NCBI GenBank assembly: GCA_013204125.1
Contig: JABMOP010000076.1
Span: 1-5,630 of the forward strand
Direction of reading: 5' to 3'
DNA length: 5,630 nucleotides
DNA from: Rhodospirillales bacterium
GTDB lineage: Bacteria > Pseudomonadota > Alphaproteobacteria > Rhodospirillales > UBA2165
How positions within the stretch are numbered: position 1 is the first letter of the stretch; every line of letters begins with the position of its first letter. Shown here piece after piece: positions 1 to 5,331 of this stretch. The position numbers were made by a program, and so were the translations under genes. The notes beneath the pieces are model-generated. The model had not been told where the DNA came from. It worked only from the letters and a program-made list of their open reading frames with translations, and ran no database searches.

Positions 1-28
1 ACCTACAGATAAGGAAACCCCTGTAGGT
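1..28. repeat. Inverted repeat at left edge; its first 16 bases resemble the tRNA-Arg anticodon arm
   Basis: The arms ACCTACAG (1-8) and CTGTAGGT (21-28) are perfect reverse complements separated by 12 bases. Bases 1-16 also match 2801-2816, inside the tRNA-Arg gene, at 15 of 16 positions and in the same orientation. The matched part of the tRNA is the 3' side of the anticodon stem plus the anticodon loop. This is what the edge of an integrase attachment site in a tRNA gene can look like, but the rest of any such repeat would lie left of base 1 and cannot be seen. A plain hairpin or a chance match is also possible. Confidence 0.4.
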
Positions 29-100
29 GATTCTGCGCGATAGCCACCGATAGAAGAAGATAATCGTATTGAGGCGTTACGCCAATTCGGTTGTCGTGAT

Positions 101-304
101 CTATCCGGCGGTATCCTGGTTTTTCGCCTCCGAGCGTACCAGGAGTGCGCCATGGCATTTCCCTTCCGAGGGATTCAATTTTTGAATTACTAGACGAAAA
201 CGTTCATTCTGACCGGCGAACCACAGGAGCGCCTCGGGCGCATCTCGAAGGCGGGTAAAAGCCGACGAGATTGAAGGGTCGCGAGGACTTCGCTTCACAG
301 CCAT
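101..304 (-). CDS. Doubtful small hypothetical protein (67 aa)
   Basis: This is an ATG-to-TAG reading frame downstream of asmA and on the same strand, with 63 bases between the asmA stop and its ATG. I recognise no family. The product would be basic at the N-terminus, with a short mixed stretch (APEALLWFAGQNERFRLVIQ) that could form a helix or strand, and it has no signal peptide or membrane segment. No convincing Shine-Dalgarno sequence precedes the ATG (the upstream bases read CGCTTCCAATA). The frame contains two inverted repeats (115-143 and 173-187), which would be odd in a conserved gene. It may be a chance frame, or the remnant of a decayed gene in otherwise empty sequence. Confidence 0.2.
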   Translation of the reverse strand: MAVKRSPRDPSISSAFTRLRDAPEALLWFAGQNERFRLVIQKLNPSEGKCHGALLVRSEAKNQDTAG

Positions 305-367
305 TATTGGAAGCGGGCGTTACACTCAGAGCGCCGCCATCCAAACGAATTAGCGGGTGTCAGGCAT

Positions 368-2473
368 TTAATTTCCCAGCAGCCCTTTAAGTCCGGAACC
401 CAGACTCTTGCCAATCGAATCCAACGGCCCGGAGCTTTCCTGCTTGGCCGCGGGAGGAGACGACGGAGTCCCCGATTGTTGCATTGGCGTTTCGCCTGCC
501 TTCATCTGGCCGGGAACGACTTTTTTACCGGCAAGCGCCGAGGTGCAGTAGTCCGTATCATCCATCATTGCCACGACAGTTTTGGCGGCCTTTTCCACCA
601 GAAGAGACAGGCCCATGGTAGCAAAGGCACCTGCGGTCCGGGCCGCGCCCGTCGCGACATTCCCGGCGGCGCTCACCATATCAACCTGCCAGTCCGGTTT
701 GGCAAAAGTGCCAGTGACATTGACCGGAACCATGGCGACGGTCGCCAGATTGGCCTTCCTGGAACGAGGGTCAATCCTGAGCTTCAGAGTCTCGTCCGCC
801 AGGTTGGTGCTGCCAGTGCCGACAACCGACAATCCGCCGGTTTCAAAGATGATGGCGTGAGCGTTAGCCATACCCCTGGTGATGTTGAACTGGACCACGC
901 CACAAACGATTTTCTTGTCATCCTTGCTGTTAAACACATTCAGCAAGTCGGTTGAAACGAGATTCAGGGCGCCGCTTTCAAGTTTGCCGTCTTTGGTGAC
1001 GACGCGGGTCGTGCCGTTCATGCTGGCCATTATCTGGCGAACCGAGCTTCCTGAACCGGAAACATCGATTGTCAGGTCGGCCTTGCCGGTGGCTATGTCG
1101 CTTAGTCCCCGCTGGGTCAGCAATTGGCCATAATCGATTTGGTCCGCGGCAATATTCGCTTTCAATCCGGCAGTCCTCTTGGAGGCATCGAGCAAGATGC
1201 TGCCGTTGATCTTTCCGCCGGCGACGACCGCGCCAACGGGATCGATGGTCAGGCGGCCGTTATCGAGCGTCAGGTTGACCGTGATGTCGGAAAATTCCAT
1301 GCCATCGACGATCATCTTGCCGGAATCGAATTTGACCTTTGCATCAGCCGCTTTTAATCCTTCCAGCGGCAGCGGGTCGTTCGGAAAGACCCGGCCATCG
1401 CCGTTCTTGACCGGGGCCGGCGCGGCGGCGGTGTCCCTCCTGGGCAGCAATTTGTCGAGATTGAGTGTATCCGTTTTCAGCACCGCATTGATAACCGGGC
1501 GATTGCCGCCCAGATCGGCTGAGATGTGGCCCTTGACGGCCAGGGGGCCGATGGCGGCCTCGAGATCGCCGAGCGTAATTTTCGTTGGCCCATCCAGTTT
1601 CATCATTGAACTAATCTTGAAGGCGCCCTTTACAGGCAATTCCATCCCCTCGAGGCCAGGCTCGAAGGCTGCCGCCGCGTCCAGGGTTTCCGCCAGCGAA
1701 CTGCCATTGAGGGTGAGCTTGATATCGGCCCTTGGTTTGCCGTCGGGGACGCCGATCTTGCCATTGATCCCGATATCAACTTTGAGCGCGGCGATGTCGA
1801 GTTTGACCGGGAACATGTCACCGCCACCGATGGCGCCGATGGAACCAATTTGCCCGTCAACTGTGAAGGCCTGGTTGTTGATCGCACCTTTTATCATCAG
1901 GTCAAGCGGCGCACTTAAGCCGCCTGATTGCAGATCGACAGACGCGAGTTTAAGGACGTACTCCTGCCCCACCTGGGCATCCTTGTAAGTGACGTTGACA
2001 TTTCTCAGGCTGACGCTGTCTACCACCGGCAGGTTTACTTTTCCCTCTCCGGGCACAGCTTTCTGATCCGTCGCCGGGGCACCGAAGTCCCAGTTGGCTT
2101 TGCCGGACTTGTCCTTTTCCGCCAGCACATCGACGCCTTCCAGGATCACCTGATTGATCTTGATGTCACCGGACAAAAGAGGAATAAGCGACATTTCTGC
2201 GGAAAAGTGCCGGACAGAGATCATATCTGGCTTTGAGCCCCAAGGCGCATTGGCGAAGGAGACAGCATCAACGCCGACCCGAGGCGTAAGTGAAATCGAA
2301 AGAGAAAGGTCGCCCGCTATTGTCAGGTCACGGCCAGTCGCCGCCTTGGCCTGCTCGGCGATGGCATCTTTATATTGGTTGAAGTCGATGGATTTGAGGA
2401 TAGCAACACCGGCAACCACCAAGGAGACCAGAAGCACCCCGATGACAGATAATATTTTTATGGCCTTGCTCAT
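368..2473 (-). CDS. asmA: AsmA family protein (inner-membrane-anchored, periplasmic)
   Basis: AsmA-like proteins are anchored in the inner membrane by one N-terminal helix and extend into the periplasm. They are linked to outer-membrane biogenesis and, in recent work, to bridge-like transport of phospholipids between membranes. Visible here in 701 residues: a short basic N-terminus and a hydrophobic helix (about 7-27); the typical AsmA N-terminal block (about 28-130, with the signature WGSKPDMISV and the IPLLSGDIKINQVILEG strand pattern); a long beta-rich middle; and an AsmA C-terminal domain (about 455-600) with the family cysteine in IVCGVVQF (Cys524) and the GTGSTNLADETLKLRIDPR segment. 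A low-complexity Pro/Ser/Gln tail (about 655-680) ends in a Gly/Leu-rich amphipathic stretch. The length is within the wide family range. The ATG is supported by AAAAGGA six bases upstream. Family is certain; whether it is the AsmA orthologue or a paralogue is not, so the symbol is by family. Confidence 0.93.
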   Translation of the reverse strand: MSKAIKILSVIGVLLVSLVVAGVAILKSIDFNQYKDAIAEQAKAATGRDLTIAGDLSLSISLTPRVGVDAVSFANAPWGSKPDMISVRHFSAEMSLIPLLSGDIKINQVILEGVDVLAEKDKSGKANWDFGAPATDQKAVPGEGKVNLPVVDSVSLRNVNVTYKDAQVGQEYVLKLASVDLQSGGLSAPLDLMIKGAINNQAFTVDGQIGSIGAIGGGDMFPVKLDIAALKVDIGINGKIGVPDGKPRADIKLTLNGSSLAETLDAAAAFEPGLEGMELPVKGAFKISSMMKLDGPTKITLGDLEAAIGPLAVKGHISADLGGNRPVINAVLKTDTLNLDKLLPRRDTAAAPAPVKNGDGRVFPNDPLPLEGLKAADAKVKFDSGKMIVDGMEFSDITVNLTLDNGRLTIDPVGAVVAGGKINGSILLDASKRTAGLKANIAADQIDYGQLLTQRGLSDIATGKADLTIDVSGSGSSVRQIMASMNGTTRVVTKDGKLESGALNLVSTDLLNVFNSKDDKKIVCGVVQFNITRGMANAHAIIFETGGLSVVGTGSTNLADETLKLRIDPRSRKANLATVAMVPVNVTGTFAKPDWQVDMVSAAGNVATGAARTAGAFATMGLSLLVEKAAKTVVAMMDDTDYCTSALAGKKVVPGQMKAGETPMQQSGTPSSPPAAKQESSGPLDSIGKSLGSGLKGLLGN

Positions 2474-2479
2474 GGGAAA

Positions 2480-2486
2480 TCCTTTT
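2480..2486 (-). promoter_or_regulatory. Ribosome binding site of asmA
   Basis: On the minus strand AAAAGGA lies six bases before the ATG at 2473. It is a good Shine-Dalgarno match at good spacing and fixes the start at the methionine that opens the transmembrane anchor. Confidence 0.7.
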
Positions 2487-2567
2487 GAAGGTGTGACGTA
2501 GCCGATGAGCCATCAAGCAGTCGGTCAGGCCAACAGTACGGTTAAGCCCATATGCAAAATCTCGTAG

Positions 2568-2591
2568 TCGCCGGCTGTTTACAGTAGGCGA
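2568..2591. promoter_or_regulatory. Imperfect 24-bp palindrome upstream of asmA (possible operator)
   Basis: The two halves pair at 9 of 12 positions: TCGCC with GGCGA on the outside, CTGT with ACAG inside, and a TT centre. The two-base centre is too small for an RNA hairpin loop, so a dimeric DNA-binding protein is the more natural reading. It lies about 95 bases upstream of the asmA start, where a promoter would be expected, although I could not identify convincing -35 and -10 boxes. The regulator is unknown. Confidence 0.3.
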
Positions 2592-2616
2592 TGCTTATAG
2601 AACACAGCTCTTAGCA

Positions 2617-2682
2617 TCAGGATCCTGAACTATTGGCCAAACCGCACTCCTTTGCTTGACCGTTATCCTGATCGTGCCTGAT
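2617..2682. repeat. Cluster of TCCTGA-type half-sites including a perfect 12-bp palindrome
   Basis: TCAGGATCCTGA (2617-2628) is a perfect palindrome. ATCAGGAT (2616-2623) is repeated inverted as ATCCTGAT (2665-2672), and CCTGAT occurs twice at a 10-base step (2667-2672 and 2677-2682). Repeated half-sites in both orientations between asmA and the tRNA suggest a protein-binding region, but nothing identifies the binder. Confidence 0.3.
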
Positions 2683-2700
2683 GTGGCGTAGTTATTCAAT

Positions 2701-2725
2701 GAAAAGTGCACCATAAGTGCACTAT
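2701..2725 (-). terminator. Candidate intrinsic terminator of tRNA-Arg
   Basis: Read on the minus strand, AGTGCAC, loop TTATG and GTGCACT form a perfect 7-bp stem (2723-2705), followed at once by a short T run (TTTTC counting the last stem base). It starts about 48 bases past the tRNA 3' end and in the same direction, as expected for ending a tRNA transcript. The U-tract is short and the stem only moderately GC-rich, so strength is uncertain. The same bases also read as two tandem 11-bp direct repeats (2704-2714, 2715-2725; 10 of 11 identical), so an operator is an alternative reading. Confidence 0.45.
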
Positions 2726-2771
2726 GGGCCTATTTAGGTACCTGCTTGAGTAGCTAACATATTGAAAAATA

Positions 2772-2848
2772 TGGTGACCCCGAGAGGATTCGAACCTCTG
2801 ACCTACAGATTAGGAATCTGTCGCTCTATCCGACTGAGCTACGGGGCC
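2772..2848 (-). tRNA. tRNA-Arg, anticodon CCT (reads AGG)
   Basis: The minus strand folds into a complete cloverleaf of 77 bases including an encoded CCA. The acceptor stem is GGCCCCG with CGGGGTC (one G-T pair at 2-71) and the discriminator is A. The D arm is GCTC/GAGC. The anticodon stem is ACAGA/TCTGT around the loop TTCCTAA, giving anticodon CCT at 2813-2815. The variable loop is AGGTC and the T arm is AGAGG-TTCGAAT-CCTCT. All stems pair and nothing is missing. It reads the rare arginine codon AGG. It stands between the PagL-like gene and asmA, both on the same strand. Confidence 0.97.
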
Positions 2849-2873
2849 AATAGGGTGCTCAGATAACCGGCGG

Positions 2874-2902
2874 TTTATAGCATAGGGTGGGGATTTGTGC
2901 GA
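2874..2902 (-). promoter_or_regulatory. Possible promoter of tRNA-Arg
   Basis: On the minus strand a TATAAA -10 box (2879-2874) lies about 25 bases before the tRNA 5' end. A poor -35 candidate, TCGCAC (2902-2897), stands 17 bases upstream of it. The -10 box matches the consensus at five of six positions, while the -35 box matches badly. The adjoining AACCGCCGGTT near-palindrome would fall at the start of the transcript. The tRNA could instead be processed from a transcript coming out of the upstream gene 64 bases away. Confidence 0.3.
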
Positions 2903-2912
2903 GGCGCGCCGC

Positions 2913-3452
2913 CTATTTGCCGAAGACGCCATCCAAAAGTCCGTCGATGGGCTTGGAATAGTAAAGCGTCATGGTTTCGGTGCCGGGGTTGGAATCGCCG
3001 AGGCTGGCGTTGGAGTAATGGGAAATGGCAAGTCCCAGCCGCGCCCGGTTATCGAAACGGTAGGCGAGTTCCAATTGCGAGCGGAATTCGAGCGGATAAT
3101 CCAAATCCAAATCTTTATCGCCGCCCCAATAGGCATGCGGCGCGAAGCTTGGTGTCAGCACCCAGCGGCGACCGAGATAGGCGTCGATCAGCACGCCCGC
3201 ACCGATGAAGCCGTGGCCCGAACTGGCATAGCCGAGCGCAGCGAACGGTTTGAACACCCAGAATTTTTTGTCGGAGCGGAATTCGACGCGAAATTCCGCG
3301 CCCTGATCTTTTTTGCGGTTGAAATCGAAATAGCCGGCGCCGATCGAGATGAATTTAGGATCATCCTCGGCCGCCGCCACAGGTCTGGCAAGGCCGATGC
3401 TTAAGGCGGCTGCCATTAACCCCGATAAGACGAATTTCAATGATGAGTTCAC
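2913..3452 (-). CDS. pagL: PagL-type lipid A 3-O-deacylase (acyloxyacyl hydrolase family)
   Basis: PagL is an outer-membrane beta-barrel enzyme that removes the ester-linked acyl chain at position 3 of lipid A, altering how lipopolysaccharide is sensed and its permeability. The 179-residue product has a signal peptide (about 1-28, cleavage likely after VAAA) and then alternating strands of barrel type with many aromatic residues. Near the C-terminus SHYSNASLGDSNPGTE carries His145, Ser147 and Glu159; this H-x-S then E at +14 spacing is that of the Pseudomonas PagL catalytic triad (His126, Ser128, Glu140). Asn148 and the NPG turn are also family features. The length fits PagL. The start is GTG, chosen because it opens directly into the signal peptide and has GGGGA five bases upstream; there is no in-frame ATG nearby. 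The aminopeptidase gene ends 79 bases upstream on the same strand, so co-transcription is possible. Family confidence is high; activity is inferred. Confidence 0.85.
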   Translation of the reverse strand: MNSSLKFVLSGLMAAALSIGLARPVAAAEDDPKFISIGAGYFDFNRKKDQGAEFRVEFRSDKKFWVFKPFAALGYASSGHGFIGAGVLIDAYLGRRWVLTPSFAPHAYWGGDKDLDLDYPLEFRSQLELAYRFDNRARLGLAISHYSNASLGDSNPGTETMTLYYSKPIDGLLDGVFGK

Positions 3453-3468
3453 GGATTTCCCCAGCCCA

Positions 3469-3500
3469 TTTGCCCGCCTATTATTAGGCGGTGGCGCAAA
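3469..3500. repeat. Long hairpin between the aminopeptidase and pagL-like genes
   Basis: CCGCCTA (3474-3480), loop TTAT and TAGGCGG (3485-3491) form a perfect 7-bp stem. An outer TTTGC/GCAAA pairing (3469-3473 with 3496-3500) extends it to 12 bp, with a four-base bulge (3492-3495). No T run follows on either strand, so it is not a standard intrinsic terminator. In the minus-strand transcript the structure ends 16 bases before the GTG start of the pagL-like gene, just upstream of its GGGGA ribosome site. It could affect mRNA stability or translation there. Confidence 0.5.
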
Positions 3501-3531
3501 GGTTGCAAGGGCCTATCCCTGCGCTTTGGGT

Positions 3532-4491
3532 TTAGAGGCGTTTGAAACGTTCGGTCGCCGCCACCAAGGCCGAGCGGATGGCCGGCTCCATCGCCGAATG
3601 TCCGGCGTCCGGGACGATCACATATTCGGCCTCTTCCCACGCGCCGGCCAGTTCGTCGGCGGTCCGCACCGGGCAGACCATGTCGTAGCGCCCTTGCACG
3701 ATAATCGCTGGAATTTGGCGGATGCGGTCCAGGTTTTTGAAGAAATGATCGTCCTTAAGAAACAGGTCATTGACGAAATAATGGGCTTCGATACGCGCCA
3801 AGGCCAAGGCTTCGCGGCCTGAACCGAGGCTCGATACGCTGCGCGGGCTCGGCATTAATGTTGAACAGGCGCCTTCGAATCTGGCCCAAATGCGCGCCGC
3901 TGGGCCATGTACCGCCGGGTCCGGGTCGATCAACCGCTTGTGATAGGCGGCCAGCGGATCACCCTGTTCCTCGATCAGAAGATGGCCTAAAAACGCCCGC
4001 CAGTTTTCCGGATAAACGGTGGCAATGCCGCCTAAGAACCAGTCCAATTCCAATTGCCGGCAAAGAAATATGCCGCGCAGGATAAAGCCGGTGGCGCGGT
4101 CCGGATGTTCAATGCCGTAGGCGAGCGCCAGCGATGAGCCCCACGAGCCGCCAAAGATCAGCCATTTTTCCAATCCGAGATGGACACGCAGCCGTTCCAT
4201 ATCGGCAATCAGGTGCTGGGTCGTGTTGTCGGTGGTATCGGCAAAAGGTTCCGAGCGGCCGCTGCCGCGTTGATCAAAAACGACAATGCGGTAATGTTCG
4301 GGATCAAAAAACCGCCGATGCGAAGGCGATGCGCCGGCGCCCGGCCCACCATGTAAAAAGACAACGGGGGCGCCTTCGGGGTTGCCCGACACCTCCCAAT
4401 ACATTTTATGATGTCCATCCAGATCCAGCATCCCCTTATCATGGGGCTGAATTTCCGGATAAAGCTGATGGCGGGTTTGTGTAACGTCCAT
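3532..4491 (-). CDS. pip: Prolyl aminopeptidase (proline iminopeptidase), peptidase family S33
   Basis: This cytoplasmic alpha/beta-hydrolase releases N-terminal proline from peptides during peptide turnover. The 319-residue product shows the expected order: LYPEIQPHDKGMLDLD at the N-terminus, HGGPG (47-51) for the oxyanion hole, DQRGSGRS (73-80), the nucleophile elbow GGSWGS (114-119, Ser116), a helical cap region (about 140-250), the acid Asp270 in GRYDMVCP, and His298 in DAGHSA followed by the glutamate of MEP. The length matches bacterial enzymes of about 310-320 residues. An upstream in-frame ATG at 4533 would add 14 residues of no family character (beginning MFLTWRHRSN) and would overlap the divergent gene, so the ATG at 4491 is preferred, since MDVTQTRHQLYPEI resembles the family's usual start. 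The Shine-Dalgarno is weak. No clear terminator follows. Confidence 0.94.
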   Translation of the reverse strand: MDVTQTRHQLYPEIQPHDKGMLDLDGHHKMYWEVSGNPEGAPVVFLHGGPGAGASPSHRRFFDPEHYRIVVFDQRGSGRSEPFADTTDNTTQHLIADMERLRVHLGLEKWLIFGGSWGSSLALAYGIEHPDRATGFILRGIFLCRQLELDWFLGGIATVYPENWRAFLGHLLIEEQGDPLAAYHKRLIDPDPAVHGPAARIWARFEGACSTLMPSPRSVSSLGSGREALALARIEAHYFVNDLFLKDDHFFKNLDRIRQIPAIIVQGRYDMVCPVRTADELAGAWEEAEYVIVPDAGHSAMEPAIRSALVAATERFKRL

Positions 4492-4512
4492 TGTCAAAGG
4501 TCTATTGCTTCG
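4492..4512. promoter_or_regulatory. 21-base gap between divergent start codons
   Basis: The aminopeptidase (minus) and the nuclease-like gene (plus) have start codons only 21 bases apart. That is too little for two separate promoters and leaders, so each promoter must lie at least partly inside the other gene, or transcripts must be very short-leadered. AAAGG at 4496-4500 is a plausible ribosome site for the plus-strand gene, although its 12-base distance to the ATG at 4513 is long. I could not assign promoter boxes with confidence. Confidence 0.4.
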
Positions 4513-5331
4513 ATGTCGCCAAGTCAAAAACATTTCGCCGCCGCTGCCCTTCTTCTTAGCCTTGTTATTGCTGCGGGCGCCGCCGATGCCGCCGAGAACG
4601 GTCTTAATGGCCTGACACGCGGCGCGGCGGCGACGGTTGCCGGTATCGTTGACGGTGATACGCTGGTTCTTGGCAAAACCATCGATGGTGCATCCGAAGT
4701 GCGCCTGGTTGGGATCCAGGCGCCGAAACTCCCCCTCGGGCGACGAAATTTTAAAAAATGGCCGCTGGCGGATGCCGCCAAAGCGTTGCTTGGGAAGCTA
4801 ACCCTCGGCAAACAGGTGCGCCTATCCTATGGCGGGCAGCGCCTGGACCGGTATGGGCGGCTCTTGGCCCATCTGCATCTGGCGGATGGCGGCAGCTGGA
4901 TACAAGGCGAATTGCTGGCGGCCGGCATGGCCAGGGTTTATTCGTTCCCCGATAACCGCGCGGTGGTTGCCGATATGTTACAGATTGAGAAGAAAGCCAG
5001 GAGCGATAAGCGCGGCATCTGGGCGCATGGCTATTACCGTGTCCGCACCGCCGCCACTGCGGCCAGGTATTCGAACAGTTTTCAATTGATCGAAGGGCGT
5101 GTTTTGGACGCCGTATCGGTGCGCGGCCGCATCTACCTCAATTTTGGGGCAAATTGGCGGGATGATTTTACAATTTCGCTGACCCCTGGAACAGTGCGCC
5201 TGTTCCGCCAGGGTGGCGTCGATCCATTAAATTATAAGGGCAAACGTATTCGCGTGCGCGGCTGGCTCAAATCTTTCAACGGCCCTATGATAAATGCAAG
5301 CCATCCGGAACAAATAGAGATGCTTGAATGA
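4513..5331 (+). CDS. Exported staphylococcal-nuclease-like (SNase/thermonuclease family) protein
   Basis: This is a 272-residue secreted protein with an SNase fold domain followed by a second domain. A signal peptide (1-26) has a basic n-region, a long Ala/Leu core and cleavage near ADA. The SNase domain (about 38-175) has VDGDT (46-50, with Asp49 equivalent to calcium ligand Asp21 of the Staphylococcus enzyme), Arg64 (equivalent to Arg35) and LDRYGR (Arg116, equivalent to Arg87). Where the nuclease has the Asp40 and Glu43 active-site acids (VDTPE), this protein has GIQAPK, that is Gln69 and Lys72. Catalysis may therefore be lost or changed. The C-terminal part (about 188-272; GRVLDAVSVRGRIYLNFG, then IRVRGWLKSFNGPMI) is beta-rich and OB-like. 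The ATG at 4513 is chosen because it opens the signal peptide; upstream in-frame ATGs (4408, 4468) would overlap the aminopeptidase. The next gene overlaps by four bases. Confidence 0.85.
   Translation: MSPSQKHFAAAALLLSLVIAAGAADAAENGLNGLTRGAAATVAGIVDGDTLVLGKTIDGASEVRLVGIQAPKLPLGRRNFKKWPLADAAKALLGKLTLGKQVRLSYGGQRLDRYGRLLAHLHLADGGSWIQGELLAAGMARVYSFPDNRAVVADMLQIEKKARSDKRGIWAHGYYRVRTAATAARYSNSFQLIEGRVLDAVSVRGRIYLNFGANWRDDFTISLTPGTVRLFRQGGVDPLNYKGKRIRVRGWLKSFNGPMINASHPEQIEMLE

Larger units (their letters stand above)
1..367. other. Region downstream of asmA without a confident gene
   Basis: Between the left edge and the asmA stop codon I see only the doubtful 67-codon frame and small repeats. These are the edge inverted repeat (1-28), CCTGGT/ACCAGG arms at 115-120 and 138-143, ATTCAA/TTGAAT arms around three T bases at 173-187, and the octamer GGCGTTAC at both 73-80 and 316-323. 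A weak GC-rich hairpin can be drawn about 315-340 just after asmA, but it has no U-tract, so no intrinsic terminator for asmA can be named. Confidence 0.5.

Noticed and set aside
1..28. A lux-box-like quorum-sensing operator at the left edge
   Set aside because: The arms resemble the outer parts of lux boxes, but the full palindrome is 28 bases with a 12-base centre, against about 18-22 for lux-type boxes, and no LuxR/LuxI gene is present.
476..955. Plus-strand open frame (159 codons) opposite the 3' part of asmA
   Set aside because: His/Gly/Arg-rich product with no recognisable motif, antisense to the conserved AsmA C-terminal domain.
1179..1988. Long plus-strand open frame (269 codons) opposite asmA
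   Set aside because: It lies entirely antisense to a clear AsmA family gene. Its product is Ser/Pro/Leu-rich low-complexity, as expected of the antisense of GC-rich coding DNA, and no ribosome site or family motif is visible.
2569..2590. LexA (SOS) box in the CTGT/ACAG palindrome
   Set aside because: The CTGT and ACAG halves are only 2 bases apart rather than the 8 of the gammaproteobacterial box, and alphaproteobacterial LexA uses GTTC-N7-GTTC.
2895..3404. Plus-strand open frame (169 codons) opposite the PagL-like gene
   Set aside because: Antisense of a gene with an intact signal peptide and catalytic triad; no family resemblance of its own.
3469..3500. Intrinsic terminator of the aminopeptidase gene
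   Set aside because: The stem is strong, but no U-tract follows on the minus strand (GGGCAAATGG) and the structure abuts the next ribosome site.
4492..4497. Perfect TTGACA -35 hexamer on the minus strand just before the aminopeptidase ATG
   Set aside because: A -10 box would have to fall inside the coding sequence, and the bases 17 downstream (CCGCCA) do not resemble one.
4408..4512. Upstream starts (4408 or 4468) for the nuclease-like gene
   Set aside because: They would put up to 35 residues with no signal-peptide character before an otherwise ideal signal peptide and would overlap the divergent aminopeptidase gene.
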